Shown here piece by piece: positions 22,301 to 32,868 of a DNA stretch of 64,000 nt. Numbering within the stretch: position 1 is the stretch's first letter; every line of letters begins with the position of its first letter. The translations under genes and the position numbers were made by a program. A model generated the notes under the pieces. It did no database searches and was not told where the DNA came from. It saw only the letters and a list, made by a program, of their open reading frames with translations. The stretch is from positions 49,153 to 113,152 of the forward strand of contig JAJOZX010012024.1 in assembly GCA_023014485.1 (NCBI GenBank). The letters run 5' to 3'. The DNA is from Bathynomus jamesi (lineage: Eukaryota; Arthropoda; Malacostraca; Isopoda; Cirolanidae).

Positions 22301-23350
22301 TGTTAACCCCTCCGTCTATGGCCTGGGGTGGTTCGGATTGACGGGGGTCCTGGTTTAGGAGGCAAGCAACGGATAGGTGCCTTGAAGTGGTTTTTCTTCT
22401 ATGTTACTCTCCGAGTTCTTCTATAGTGGCTCGGAGGACTCTGGTAGATTTGCAATCTAAATGCTGAAGGTTCCGGATTCTTCTTATAGCGTATCCGGAA
22501 AGTTTTCTAAGTTTTTCTGAAGAGAGCAAGGCTCGAAGGGGACAATAAAAAGTTTCTTCACTGTAAATTTACTGCTAAAAAATACAGGTAGTGCTCAGCC
22601 TCTGAATTAGCTTCTGAATGACAATGGATGAATTTGAATGGGTTTATATACCCAAAAACTGCTAACATTATTATTATTAAATGCTAAGAAGGCTATATTA
22701 TTTTTGCACAATATTTGAAAATAAGTAAATTTTTTAGCTGTGGTAAGGCTTGAATGAGTAAACAAAATATTTGAAGACGAAACCATATTTTTATCTTAAA
22801 CCGCGACTTTTCAGATCTGATGTTATCATGATCTGCCAAGTTAACTAAAAGTGGAAATCGGACTATGCATCTTTACACTAAAATATGCATATGAGTGAAA
22901 TTTTAAGGTTTAAGATGTACAATTTTAATGCTTAGGCAAGACATGATCTCATTGTTTATAACGAAAGAGAGTGTATACAAAATGTGAACATTGCAAAGCT
23001 TAACAGGATTCCTTATTAAGCGAAATCTAAAAAATGATTATGAGATTTTAAAAAACAACAGGTCACCAATTATTTAGCAAAGTAGAAAGTGAATCAAATA
23101 TTTTATCCAACTCGCGTTGGGCGATTTTGGTCCTTATGTAAAAATGAATACACACACGTACATACATATGAGTATAGGCATTATATAAAGTTAAATATAT
23201 AAGATTATACATGAACCATATAACACATGACTTTTTAAAATGGATACTTTTTCTTACAATGGATACAGAGACTATATAAATGAATACAAGAATTACATGA
23301 AGGATAAGATAATAGAGGAATATGGGAATTATTTATGGTTCATTTTTACA
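22301..23350 (-). repeat. gypsy-1 5' LTR (right copy)
   Basis: Direct repeat of 9744-10797. It starts TGTTAACCCC and ends CATTTTTACA. The flanking TATA at 23351-23354 matches the TATA left of the other LTR. Confidence 0.92.
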
Positions 23351-23354
23351 TATA

Positions 23355-23699
23355 CATTTTTTTTTAATACATTTTTTTTTTTTTATAAAAAATTTTTTTT
23401 TACATTTTTTTTGTCATCTAAATCATTAATTAGTTGGATGGCTATCATAAAAATAACATATTTACAGATTTACCTTTATAATTCATTCATTTATTTATTT
23501 TTTAAGTTATAATTCAGTTATTTAATAATCTTTATAAAACTTTACATATGGTACTATTAAACTAATAGCTATTGTATGAACAATAGTTATTTACAATTAT
23601 TTACATTACAAGGAAGGAGGTTGAAACCTGCAGGGTGTCAAACCACCAGAGCTGGGGATCAGCAGGTTTGGGGAACTCACCCAAACACCTTCCTCCTCC
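23355..23699 (-). other. gypsy-2 internal remnant between insertions
   Basis: AT-rich sequence with T runs, then a more balanced 100 bp up to the next MITE. No coding frame is recognised. It is the continuation of 9585-9743. Confidence 0.45.
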
Positions 23700-23706
23700 A
23701 TGCACG

Positions 23707-24293
23707 TAGGGTGGATCGATTTACATTTTTTCGATTTCCATATTCTAATAGAGACAAAAACTTGTGCATGCATGAGAAAATAGCCTCTGCAAAATCTTAG
23801 CTTAATAGGTAATCATCTTCTGCCCCCGGCAGAGCGCTAAAAATCATATTTTAGTAGTCAAAAACGTATTTTTAAACCCTAGCCTGAGTCATAAAATTTT
23901 GCGTGTGTGTTATTTCATGCCTAAGCAACGATATAAATGCTATGAGAAATATATAAATGCATTATTTAAGACAAAGAGCCGATCTGAAAATATGTATATT
24001 ATACATATTTTCAGATCGGCTCTTTGTCTTAAATAATGCATTTATATATTTCCCATAGCATTTATATCGTTGCTTAGGCATGAAATAACACACACGCAAA
24101 ATTTTATGACTCTAGGCTAGGGTTTAAAAATACGTTTTTGACTACTAAAATATGATTTTTATCGCTCTGCCGGGGGCAGAAGATGATTACCTATTAAGCT
24201 AAGATTTTGCAGAGGCTATTTTCTCATGCATGCGCAAGTTTTTTCTCTATTAGAATATGGAAATCGAAAAAAATGTAAAATCGATCCACCCTA
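23707..24293. mobile_element. 587-bp snap-back hAT MITE
   Basis: The two halves (about 290 bp each) are reverse complements with only a few mismatches, meeting at the palindrome TATGTATATTATACATA near 24000. The ends are TAGGGTGGATCGATTTAC and the inverted form. The right flank is ATGCACAG and the left flank ATGCACG, which is the same 8-mer with one base lost. The termini share TAGGGTGGANCGA with copy B, so that transposase group is the likely mover. Confidence 0.92.
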
Positions 24294-24301
24294 ATGCACA
24301 G

Positions 24302-24638
24302 CCCAGCTTCTGGCCCCAAAATGTAGGCTGCCACCTTGTTGAATTTCCAACCACTCACTCTCTCACACATCATACTATACTACTATTTTTTTTTTTTTTT
24401 TACAGGGCACCACAATAATACTTTATACTACATTACCATTACCACTTCCTAAATACTGTTGAACTTTCTCTGTGGTTCTAACCCATCTACTTCTAATATC
24501 TTCTCTAATACTACTAGTTAGTTCTACATCTAAGCTTTTATTAAGCATATTTTCTTCTATCTTAAGCAATAACATTCTCACTTCCTCACAAAAATCATCA
24601 CATTCATTTTCTTCCTCATTCTTTCATTTATACTTCCT
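24302..24638 (-). other. gypsy-2 internal sequence, no gene recognised
   Basis: This lies downstream (on the minus strand) of the last gypsy-2 ORF. It contains a T run and AT-rich sequence. No feature supported. Confidence 0.4.
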
Positions 24639-25139
24639 TCACCTCTGTTTACAGCCCCATTCATCCCTCACACTTTCCATTAGGGTTACAATACTTTGCT
24701 CAGTTACACTCCTTTCTCTCTCACATACATTTTCCCTTTCACTCTCACTCTCAAGAATTGCAAACCCCACACTCTTAATCTCCCCTCCCTGACACAATCT
24801 TTCTACTTCAGAGTGAAGGAGATTTCCCCTGTTCCGCTCTTCCCCTCCACCCTCAGAAAATCCCAGAAAAGAAAGGTCCTCAAGGTCTGGAACCCCAAAA
24901 CCCTCAAAAGAGAATTCCCCGGATGGTTCAGGCTGGCACCAAGAACCACCAAAGTCCCAAACATCCCATTCTAACTCCGCCTCACCCGCGGCTGTTCCAG
25001 AGTCAAACTGGGAATCCTTCAGCTCAAGTACTTCACCTATCTGCCTGGCTTTCTCACCTTTCATTCCCTTTCTTCTCACCTTTTTCTTCCTTTCACCCGC
25101 TTTGACACAATCAAGAACTCCAGATCTGCATCCATCCAT
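24639..25139 (-). CDS. Hypothetical acidic ORF at the gypsy-2 3' end
   Basis: An open frame of about 166 codons follows the integrase on the minus strand. It starts with a basic stretch (AGERKKKVRRKGMKGEKAR) and becomes Glu/Gly-rich (ELEWDVWDFGG, EGGGEERNRG). It has no transmembrane segment, so it does not look like an envelope. It could be the integrase C-terminal extension or a small accessory ORF. I do not recognise it. Confidence 0.35.
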   Translation of the reverse strand: MDGCRSGVLDCVKAGERKKKVRRKGMKGEKARQIGEVLELKDSQFDSGTAAGEAELEWDVWDFGGSWCQPEPSGEFSFEGFGVPDLEDLSFLGFSEGGGEERNRGNLLHSEVERLCQGGEIKSVGFAILESESERENVCERERSVTEQSIVTLMESVRDEWGCKQR

Positions 25140-25170
25140 TCACCCTGGATCCTCATCATATTCTTGGTTT

Positions 25171-26140
25171 CTAGTGCTTTCTTTTGTTCCATCTTCTCAC
25201 ACATATCATACATTGGATGACATACGATGTACTCCGGAGGTATTCGCATTTGCATAACTGCCGATGATGTGCTCTTACTTCTTCACACTGTCCATTCTCT
25301 TGCTCCCTCTCTATCACATACGTTACCCCATTCTCCCATACCTTTTTCACCACAAATGGACCCTCAAACTTTTGCGCCAACTTATACTCATTCATTCTCC
25401 CAGTCTCATGCACCTCTTTCAAAACAAGTTCACTAACACTAAATGACCAAAATGTACACCGGCCTCTCTCCATCTATCACATGCATTATCATTTAATCGT
25501 GTATCTTTTTGCACAGACCTTCCAAATGTAGACACATACTTTCTTGGGGAAGTTTCAATTGCTGAGTGGTATGTTGAATTGTAGCACCAAGCAATTCTTG
25601 CCAATTCAACATCCCACTCAGCCCCTTCCTCAGTACATACACATAGCATTTCACTTATTGTTTTCACCGTTTGCTCAGCCAAACCATTCAAAACAGACAT
25701 ATACAGAATTATTCTAACATGCTCTATCCCATTCTCACTCAACATTCTCTCAAAACTAGCACCCCTAAACTCAGGCCCATTATCTGTTAAATACTTACAC
25801 AGCCTTCCAAGCATCATTGGCAACATACTATATCTCATCACTCTCGCAACATGCTCACTTGTTTTATTCTCTAACGCAGCAACATACACAAACTTACTCC
25901 TGTGATTGAACCCCTACTAATATTCCGACTTTCCCTCTACTCATTCTCAGCATACTCGCAATATCAAACACCACAAGCTCCCAGGGTTCTTTCACTTCAA
26001 TCTTTCACACTGTGGGTACTGGTATTTTTGCTTTTGGCAACTCTCACAGGTAGTTGCAACTTCTGCAACCACCAGTCCCAGTCTAGGGTGGAAAACCATT
26101 CCTTTCATCAACTCCCATAACTTGTTTTTTCCTATGTGTA
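25171..26140 (-). pseudogene. gypsy-2 integrase, core and C-terminal parts
   Basis: On the minus strand the zinc-binding tail is readable at 26140-26040 (LLHIGKNKLWELMK, then TTCESCQK). The core at 25889-25419 shows YLTDNGPEFRGASFERML (second Asp) and VLNGLAEQTVKTISEML (catalytic Glu). The first Asp block near 25950 is damaged. The C-terminal part at 25473-25171 has YKLAQKFEGPFVVKKVWENG, the GPF/Y-type DNA-binding fold. The upstream zinc-binding half lies at 32168-32322, separated by the insertions at 26145-28519 and 28565-32159. Confidence 0.8.
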
Positions 26141-26144
26141 ATAA

Positions 26145-28519
26145 TAGGTAAATCCAGGTTAAATAGACAGATAAACAACACGGTCATGTCTTCAATTTGC
26201 ATAAAGCTTGGTCTGGGGGCATTTTTTAGTGAAAAAAAACATTCCCAAATTTTTTTAAAATTGGTCAAATAGGTCAAAATTTAGGGTCAGGTCAAATTTT
26301 GGCCAAATTGTGACCTAAGAATTTTTTAAATCCCTATATCTCGGCTTCTAATTGTCGTAGCTTAATAAACTTTATATGAATGGAAGCGGAATGAACTCTA
26401 GTTTCCAAACATCGTACTTTCATTTGGATAATTTAATAAAAAACCCACTTAATTTTGAAAAAACAAAAAACAATCCAGGATTTGACATTGAAGGGATCAA
26501 TTTTTTAAAAATTTTATTGAAAAAAAAAATGTTGCCTGAGCAAAGATCTACCATAATCAGCAATAAAAAGTTAGCTTATAGGCCATTATATAGCTTAAAA
26601 CTTAATTTTATTAATGCTGGCTTTCTTCATTTTTTATTTTTCTATTTTCAGATTTTAACTATATATTGAAAGATACAGGTGTACCTAAATATCTACCTAA
26701 ATAACTTAAAAAAATGCCAAAAAATAATAAATTATATTGTTGTGATCCTTTAAAAAAAAAAAAAGAATTTTCAATAATATTAAAAAAGTTACGGAACTTA
26801 TGGCTTCTGTAAGTTATGGAGTTCTTCAAAAGGATCAGCTGTTGTGTAGCAATTGCTACACCTTAATAAGAAGTCAACCTGGAATACTGGAATCTGTACC
26901 AGCACCAGCAGAAAAGGCTGTACCACTACAAGAACTGTCCTTTACCAGCAAATGAAGAATCCTTTGAGTGCAGTAGTAGCTCGTCTACAATATTTCTACA
27001 GTTCCACCTGTTGAAGAAATTTTTTTGGAAGATCCACAACATAATAAGGATATACTTAGCGATAAAATATTACCATATTTAGATGAGAGCCCATAAAAAT
27101 AGGTAAATATCTTTAAATAACCATATTTTATTTTTTATAGTATATGTATGTAGAATGTAGAGTAGATACGTATTTAAATTACAATTAATAATTACAAATG
27201 CTAAGTATATCCTTATTATATTGTTATCCTACTATTTATTATGTTTAATTTCATTAAATAAATTTTTGATGATGAAATTCTGAAAAAATGAAGAAAGCCA
27301 GCATTAATAAAATTAAGTTTTGAGCTATATAATGGCCTGTAAGCTAACTTTTTATTGCTGATTATGGTAGATCTTTGCTCAGGCAACATTTTTTTCTTCA
27401 ATAAATTTTTTTTAAAAATTGATGCCTTTAAGGTCAAATCCTGATTTTTTTTTTTTTTTTTTTTTTCCAAATTGAAGTGTTTTTTTTTATTAAATTATCC
27501 AAATGAAAGTACCATTTTTGGAAACTAGAGCTCATTCCGCTTCCATCCATATAAAGTTTATTAAGCTATGACAATTAGAAGCCGAGATACAGTGGAACCT
27601 CAATATACGAACGCATCTCTATTTGAACAAATCGGTATACGAACAACTTTTTCGACAAAAAATTGTCTTTGTATACGAACCATTCCCTCATATCCGAACC
27701 AAAAGAAGCCAGTCAGTTTCTCTCCCAGGGTGACCCCTTCCCTCTCCACCTTCCGCTTACTTAGGCATCATCACTCCTCAGCAAAGGTAAAGTTCAGGTT
27801 AAATTTTAATTTATTTGTATAATATTGCATTATTTATTGTTGTTACAGGTTTCATGTATGATTTTATGCATGTAAGTCTTATTTTACAGGTTTAATTAAC
27901 CAATATTTTGACTTAAAAATGTTTCGTAAGGGGTAACTTTGGGGTCTGGAACGGATTAATCCAATTTACATTATTTCTTATGGGAAAAATTGATTCAATA
28001 TACGAACAATTCGATATCAGAACAACCCTCAGCAAAGTAAAGTTCAGGTTAAATTTAATTTATTTGTATAATATTGCATTATTTATTGTTGTTACAGGTT
28101 TCATGTATGATTTTATGCATGTAAGTCTTATTTTACAGGTTTAATTAACCAATATTTTGACTTAAAAATGTTTCGTAAGGGGTAACTTTTGGGGGTCTGG
28201 AACGGATTAATCCAATTTACATTATTTCTTATGGGAAAAATTGATTCAATATACGAACAATTCGATATCAGAACAACCCTCAGGAACGGATTAAGTTCGT
28301 ATATTGAGGTTCCACTGTATAGGGATTTAAAAAATTCTTAGGTCATGATTTGGCCAAAATTTGACCTGACCCTAAATTTTGACCTATTTGACCGATTTTC
28401 AAAAAAAATTGGGAATGTTTTTTCTCTAAAAAAACACCCTCAACCAAGTTTTGTGAATATTGAAGATTAGTAGTGTTATATCAGCACTTCTACCTGTCTA
28501 TTTATCCTAGATTTACCCA
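26145..28519. mobile_element. Long foldback DNA element with inverted arms
   Basis: The left arm begins TAGGTAAATCCAGG and the right arm, inverted, begins TGGGTAAATCTAGG. Both continue TAAATAGACAG, and the arms stay alignable for roughly 500 bp (26145-26665 and 27260-28519). The right arm is lengthened by the MITE at 27590-28317. ATAA flanks both sides (26141-26144 and 28520-28523), a possible 4-bp duplication. Apparent ORFs in the arms mirror each other and are not genes. The central 600 bp has no recognised transposase. The element splits the gypsy-2 integrase zinc-binding region. Confidence 0.8.
27590..28317. mobile_element. pogo/Tigger-type MITE with an internal duplication
   Basis: The ends are CAGTGGAACCTCAATATACG and the inverted form CGTATATTGAGGTTCCACTG. 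TA flanks both sides (27588-27589 and 28318-28319). Inside, a unit of about 250 bp is repeated in tandem (from about 27780 and 28031). No transposase is present, so it was moved in trans. It is inserted in the right arm of the foldback element. Confidence 0.93.
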
Positions 28520-29025
28520 ATAACCAATCCTACCATACCCACAAACGTCATCACTGGCACACACTAGTGTGGACCAAAATGGGGGATAAATTATGAAGTT
28601 GAAGAAATCCTTGTTCCACATTAATGCCCTTGTTCCTTTGGACCAGATAGACATGTCAGCAAAATTTTGGTCAAATAAGAATATTTAGGGGTCCCGAGAT
28701 TTAATGACTTATAAAAATTTTCCAATGAATAGGCGTGCTTAGAACATCAATGATCAACTCCTCTTGAGTTGCAACTTATGAAAAAATTTCTTCTTATTTA
28801 AGAATTTTTGGTGTTAATAGAGTACAAAAACAATCTTAGATCATTATTTCAGAGAAAATTATTAATAAGGAAAACAAAAATTTTGGATAAAATATATTAT
28901 CCTTAATTGGTCAACTCTAAATTAAAGGCTTTGCCTAATTGGCTTGAACCTTTTAGTTATCCTTTTTATCTCCAATTTAACTGGTTTATTTTACTATTTC
29001 AGAAATTTAATTTTTTAAACTAAAA

Positions 29026-31766
29026 ATGGCTACTCGTTCTAAAACTAAAGTTTGGCTCATTGGCCATTTAAATAAAGATATACTTTGTTGCCGCTTACCT
29101 ACAAAACTGCAAGTTTTGCAAACATATTTCTTCCATCAAAAAGAGGAAAAATTGGGACAAAGAAGATCCATTAATCTTTGCTTAGATGAAGTGATGACCT
29201 ACTGGGAGAAAGCCAGGATTCCCACAATGCGTAGAGACAGTGCCATCCAAAAGATTGACTCTTTAATAAGCTGTTATGATAAATTGATGAAAAACAGAAA
29301 AAGGCCCGAGGAAAAATGCCGTATTAAAGAAGCTATGTTTAAAGATGAAATTAAGGCTGAAATTCTTGATATTGGTCACTCTAATGCCCTTTTGATGATG
29401 TCAAATGAAGAAGACAAGCTTTTCTACTTAAGCCAGCAAGAATATCCTACACAAAGTAGCATGGGTACAGTAGACCTAATTCTTGCAAAAAGAGAGAAAA
29501 GAAGGCTTCATCGTGAAGAATTAGTGTGAAAGAGCCCTCAAAGAGCAGAAGCGATCTAAAAGATCATTCTTGCCTGCCAATAATGATGATTTCACATCGT
29601 CACCATCATCATCACCATCAACTAATGACGACAACCTTGAAATGAATTTTCAAGGTCCCTCTGAAGAGCAATTTAAAAAGAAAATGTTGGCTCCTAAAAA
29701 GTCAAAGCCTATTGACAAAAATGTTGTAGCAGCCTATGATAGAATGAATCTTTCCAATCGAGATGCAGCTATGTCTTATGCTGTTGTTGCTCAGTCTTTG
29801 GGCCATAATTTGGAAAACATTACAGTGTCAAAATCTACTATGCTTCGAACTCGTCAAAAGTTACGCAAAGAAATAGCAACAGAATATCAAGAGCAAGCAT
29901 TTTGTCCTGGAGAGCCTTTAGTTCTTCATTGGGATGGAAAAATGCTCCCAGAGATATCAGGTTAGTTTTTTTTCTGATTAATTTAGCATATTTATATTTT
30001 ATCTCTCAGGTGAAAAACTTAGTTGTGGGTCTGGTTTTCACACCTAGGCAGTGTGTTATTATCTGGTTGGTTTTAATTAAACATTTTGATAGCTAATTTC
30101 TATTTAATTAGGTTACATTTCACTGTCTGAAGCTAGTTTTCACAATCTACACCATTTTACCTTCAAATTAAAATAACTCTAAGTTCAAATTAAAATAAGT
30201 CAAGTTCAAATTAAATAAGTCAAGTTCAAATTAAAATAAGTCAAGTTTAATTTAAAATAAGTCAAGTTTAATTTAAATAAGTCAAGTTTAATTTAAATAA
30301 GTCAAGTTTAATTTAAATTATATATTATATATATAAAAATTATAATATATATAAATATATTAAATATAAATAAATATTAAATATATAATATAATATAATA
30401 AATAAAATATTAAAATAAATATATAAATTATATATAATTATATATTTTAACTTTTTCTTGCAGGCGAAGGAAGAACGGAAGGATTGCAGTGTTAGTCCAG
30501 TGGAATGGTGAAGAGAAATTGCTGGAATTCCTAAAGTCACTGCTGGCACGGGTACGGAGATGGCTCGTGTTTGCATTTCTCTCCTGCAAGAACATGATAT
30601 GACCCGAGAATTATTGGGCTGTCATTTGAACACAACAGCATCCAATACCGGAATCCATGCTGGAGCTTGCACTAAAATTGAACAAGAACTTGGAAAAGAG
30701 CTTTTATATTTAGCCTGCAGACACCATATTTATGAGATTGTCCTATCTCAAGTCTTCCGGACTTCTATGGCCATTCCTCTGAACCTGATATTCCAATCTT
30801 CAAAAGATTCAAAACTCAATGGGATTTTATGGATCATTCTCAATCACAACTGCTGTTGATTCCCAAAGCTGCAGAATAATTGAAAGAGTTCAAGATTTAA
30901 AAAATCAAACAGTCTTAATCATGAAGGAGGCACTCAACTCTAAACAGCCAAGAGATGATTATAAAGAATTTTTTCAACTTGTTCTCTTGTTTTTTGGAGA
31001 AGAAAGCATTTCTAATACTCCCTTGAAGAGACCTGGAGCGTACCATCATGCAAGATGGATGGCAAAAGGAATTTATGCATTTAAGCTTTTTCTTCTCCAA
31101 AATCAATTTAAGATGACTAAAAAAGAACTTGATGCAATAACAGAAATTTGTTTATTTGTTGCATTGGTATACGCAAAATCTTGGGCAAAAGCTTCTCAAC
31201 CAGAGGAAGCCCCAAATGTTGATCTTAAATTTTTGCAAGATCTTGCAATAATGGAGGAAAATTCTTTGACATCAAGTGTTATCAAGCAAGCCCAAAATGC
31301 CATTAAACGACATCTGTGGCACCTCTCAGAAACACTTGGATTAAGCTTCTTTGACAAAAGCATATCCCTTGAAGAAAAGGAGCAAATGCGAAATAATATC
31401 AAAATGCCTCCAAGAAATAAGGGACTGAAACATTTAGAAGCAAAGGTAACCCTAGCTTCTTTTAAAGAAAAAAAGATTTCTGATTTTGTTACTTCAAGGA
31501 CTAAATCTCTTTTTGATGCTCTACATCTCAATTCTCTCTTCACTGAAAATTCTGCATCAACATGGGGAATAGATCCTGAGTACCAAAGAGGCTGTGCTAG
31601 AGTTCGTGCCCTTAGAGTGATAAATGACACAGCTGAGCGGGGTGTTACATTGATTGAAAAATTTAATCAAGCAGTGACAACTAAAGAAGAGGACAAACAA
31701 TACCTGCTCAAAACAGTTTTCAAGAATCGTAAAAATTTCCAACAAAAAATAAAGCAGAACTTATGA
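29026..31766 (+). pseudogene. hAT-like transposase, copy C, with a putative intron
   Basis: The start ATG at 29026 is followed by CCRLPTKLQVLQTYFF (the LPT box), YWEKARIPT and a basic region, to a stop at 29529. The frame resumes at 29570 and contains an acidic Ser-rich linker, SKSTMLRTRQKLRKEIATEY and LHWDGKMLPEISG (first Asp). A GT-AG gap (about 29961-30463, acceptor TTTTTCTTGCAG) holds a tandem repeat and may be an intron. Then follow IAVLVQWNGEEKLL, CHLNTTASNTG (the second-Asp block, with His where copies A and B have Asp), YLACRHHIYEIV, RPGAYHHARWMAKGIY and NDTAERGVTLIEKFN with the Glu. Frame breaks near 29530, 30550 and 30850 and the D-to-N/H change mark it as inactive. Confidence 0.75.
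30175..30320. repeat. About 20-bp tandem repeat in the copy C gap
   Basis: Six or seven units of aataagtcaagttcaaatta drift to aagtcaagtttaatttaaa, followed by AT-only sequence up to 30450. The array lies in the putative intron. Confidence 0.85.
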
Positions 31767-31939
31767 AAATGAGGAAAAACTAATTTTTTCAGCATTAAAA
31801 GGAAAAGTGCAATTTTCTCGGGACCCCTAAAACTTGACGTAGAGTTCAAATTTTGTAATTTGATTAAGGTAAGCAAAAGGAATAACATTACTCATGTGGA
31901 ACAAAGATTTTTAAACCTTCATTTTTTGGTCCACACTAG

Positions 31940-32159
31940 CAGAGCTGGGCACTTGCGTTTTTTTGCCCATTTTTTTGCGGTACTGCGGTACTACTACCGC
32001 ACTACCAAACCGGTACCGCATAATGCAGTACCGCAAAGGATCGCTGAAAGTACAGCAGTACCGCTACCGCATTCAAATTTCCCGCAGTACTTTCCGCGGT
32101 ACCGACCAACACGGTAGTACCGCAGTACCGCAAAAAAAAAACGCAAGTGCCCAGCTCTG
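31940..32159. mobile_element. 220-bp hAT MITE rich in GCGGTAC motifs
   Basis: The ends are CAGAGCTGGGCACTTGCG and the inverted CGCAAGTGCCCAGCTCTG. CACACTAG flanks both sides (31932-31939 and 32160-32167), a perfect 8-bp duplication. The interior contains many inverted GCGGTACT/AGTACCGC motifs (for example GCAGTACCGC). It sits with its left edge exactly on the terminus of copy C. Confidence 0.95.
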
Positions 32160-32167
32160 CACACTAG

Positions 32168-32322
32168 CACACACACTGTCTCACCCACCTTATTTACCCT
32201 CATATAATATAGCACTCCCATCCATACAGCCAATTTTTTCACATACCTTTTATATTCTTCCACCTCTTTTGACCACTCTCTCACATCTGTACCATTATAC
32301 ACATATTCTCTCAACTTGCATA
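32168..32322 (-). pseudogene. gypsy-2 integrase N-terminal piece
   Basis: Minus-strand frame ICKLREYVYNGTDVREW continues to KLAVWMGVLYYMRVNKVGE. This resembles the region just before the HHCC motif in gypsy integrases, where a short strand reads GVLYR. The frame ends at the insertion site of copy C, and its continuation is at 28520-28556 and 26140. Confidence 0.7.
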
Positions 32323-32868
32323 TCACCTCATCTCCTCTTGCATATCTAAAATATCTTCATCTCTCAACACTTCACACTGGTCTTCCACCTCTAACTCAAT
32401 TGCTCCCACTAACACAGCATCTATACCTGTGCTTGGAAACATTCCCATACTGACCACATACTCTCCTTCTCTCATTACTGAGCCCTGACCAACATCCACA
32501 CTCAAGTTCATATTCTCGAGGAAATCAATTCCCAGTAAAAAATCCCAGGGCAACTTGTGCTCCCATACCACTTTACATGCACCTAATCCCACCTTCAACT
32601 GCACAGCTTGATGTGAAGTGACTGCTCCCCCTCCTATACCACATATTCTCACACCCACTCTTCCTCGGGATACAGGCACATTCTCTTCATCTAAATCACA
32701 CAACACTTGCTCATTCACCAGATTGATTTGGGCACCTGTATCCACAAGACCCCTGTAGAGCTCAGTAGGACCTTCTGGAACCCTTACAGGCACAACAGAA
32801 GGGCTGAGCTCTACCTCATCCACACAGTCATGTATCATCCATGGCCCCTCTAACATACCTACTTCCAT
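32323..32868 (-). pseudogene. Second retropepsin-like domain of gypsy-2
   Basis: One open frame of about 180 codons carries ELYRGLVDTGAQINLVNEQV (DTG active site, about residue 40), a flap-like VRICGIGGGAVTSHQ and WDFLLGIDFLENMNLSVDV, the hydrophobic-Gly segment of retroviral-type aspartic proteases. It lies between the OTU-like domain (overlap of 10 nt, other frame) and the integrase N-terminus. Gypsy-2 has another protease upstream of RT (37330-37703). A second one in this place is not the usual gypsy order. It could be a duplicated protease reused as an accessory domain or a captured one. The frame itself is intact, but the element is not. Confidence 0.75.

Larger units (their letters stand above)
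9744..23350 (-). mobile_element. Env-bearing Ty3/gypsy retrotransposon (gypsy-1)
   Basis: Two LTRs of about 1.05 kb (9744-10797 and 22301-23350) start TGTTAAC and end TTTTTACA on the plus strand, and are flanked by TATA on both sides (9740-9743 and 23351-23354). By eye I count roughly a dozen differences between the LTRs, so this is a young insertion. On the minus strand it encodes gag (21430-20225), protease, RT, RNase H and integrase (about 20100-15361), and an envelope-like ORF (interrupted, to 10927). Env plus an alternating pyrimidine-purine target fits insect-type errantiviruses (Metaviridae). A hAT-like element (11801-15289) sits in the env region. Several frameshifts make the copy defective. 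Confidence 0.9.
28565..31938 (+). mobile_element. hAT-like DNA transposon, copy C
   Basis: The left end is TAGTGTGGACCAAAATG and the right end, inverted, TAGTGTGGACCAAAAAATG. The left flank is GCACACAC (28557-28564). The right flank seems to lack it, until the MITE at 31940-32159 and one copy of its own duplication are removed. The sequence after the terminal CTA is then g plus cacacac (32167-32174), a perfect 8-bp duplication. The transposase reads on the plus strand. The element is inserted in the integrase zinc-binding region of gypsy-2. Confidence 0.9.

Noticed and set aside
26376..27470. Two similar small ORFs on opposite strands (26376-26669 and 27216-27470)
   Set aside because: They are the same sequence in the two inverted arms of the foldback element; no domain and no support as genes.
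31860..32349. Plus-strand ORFs rich in Arg/Tyr/Pro across 31860-32349
   Set aside because: They run through the MITE and its flanks and are antisense to gypsy-2 coding sequence.
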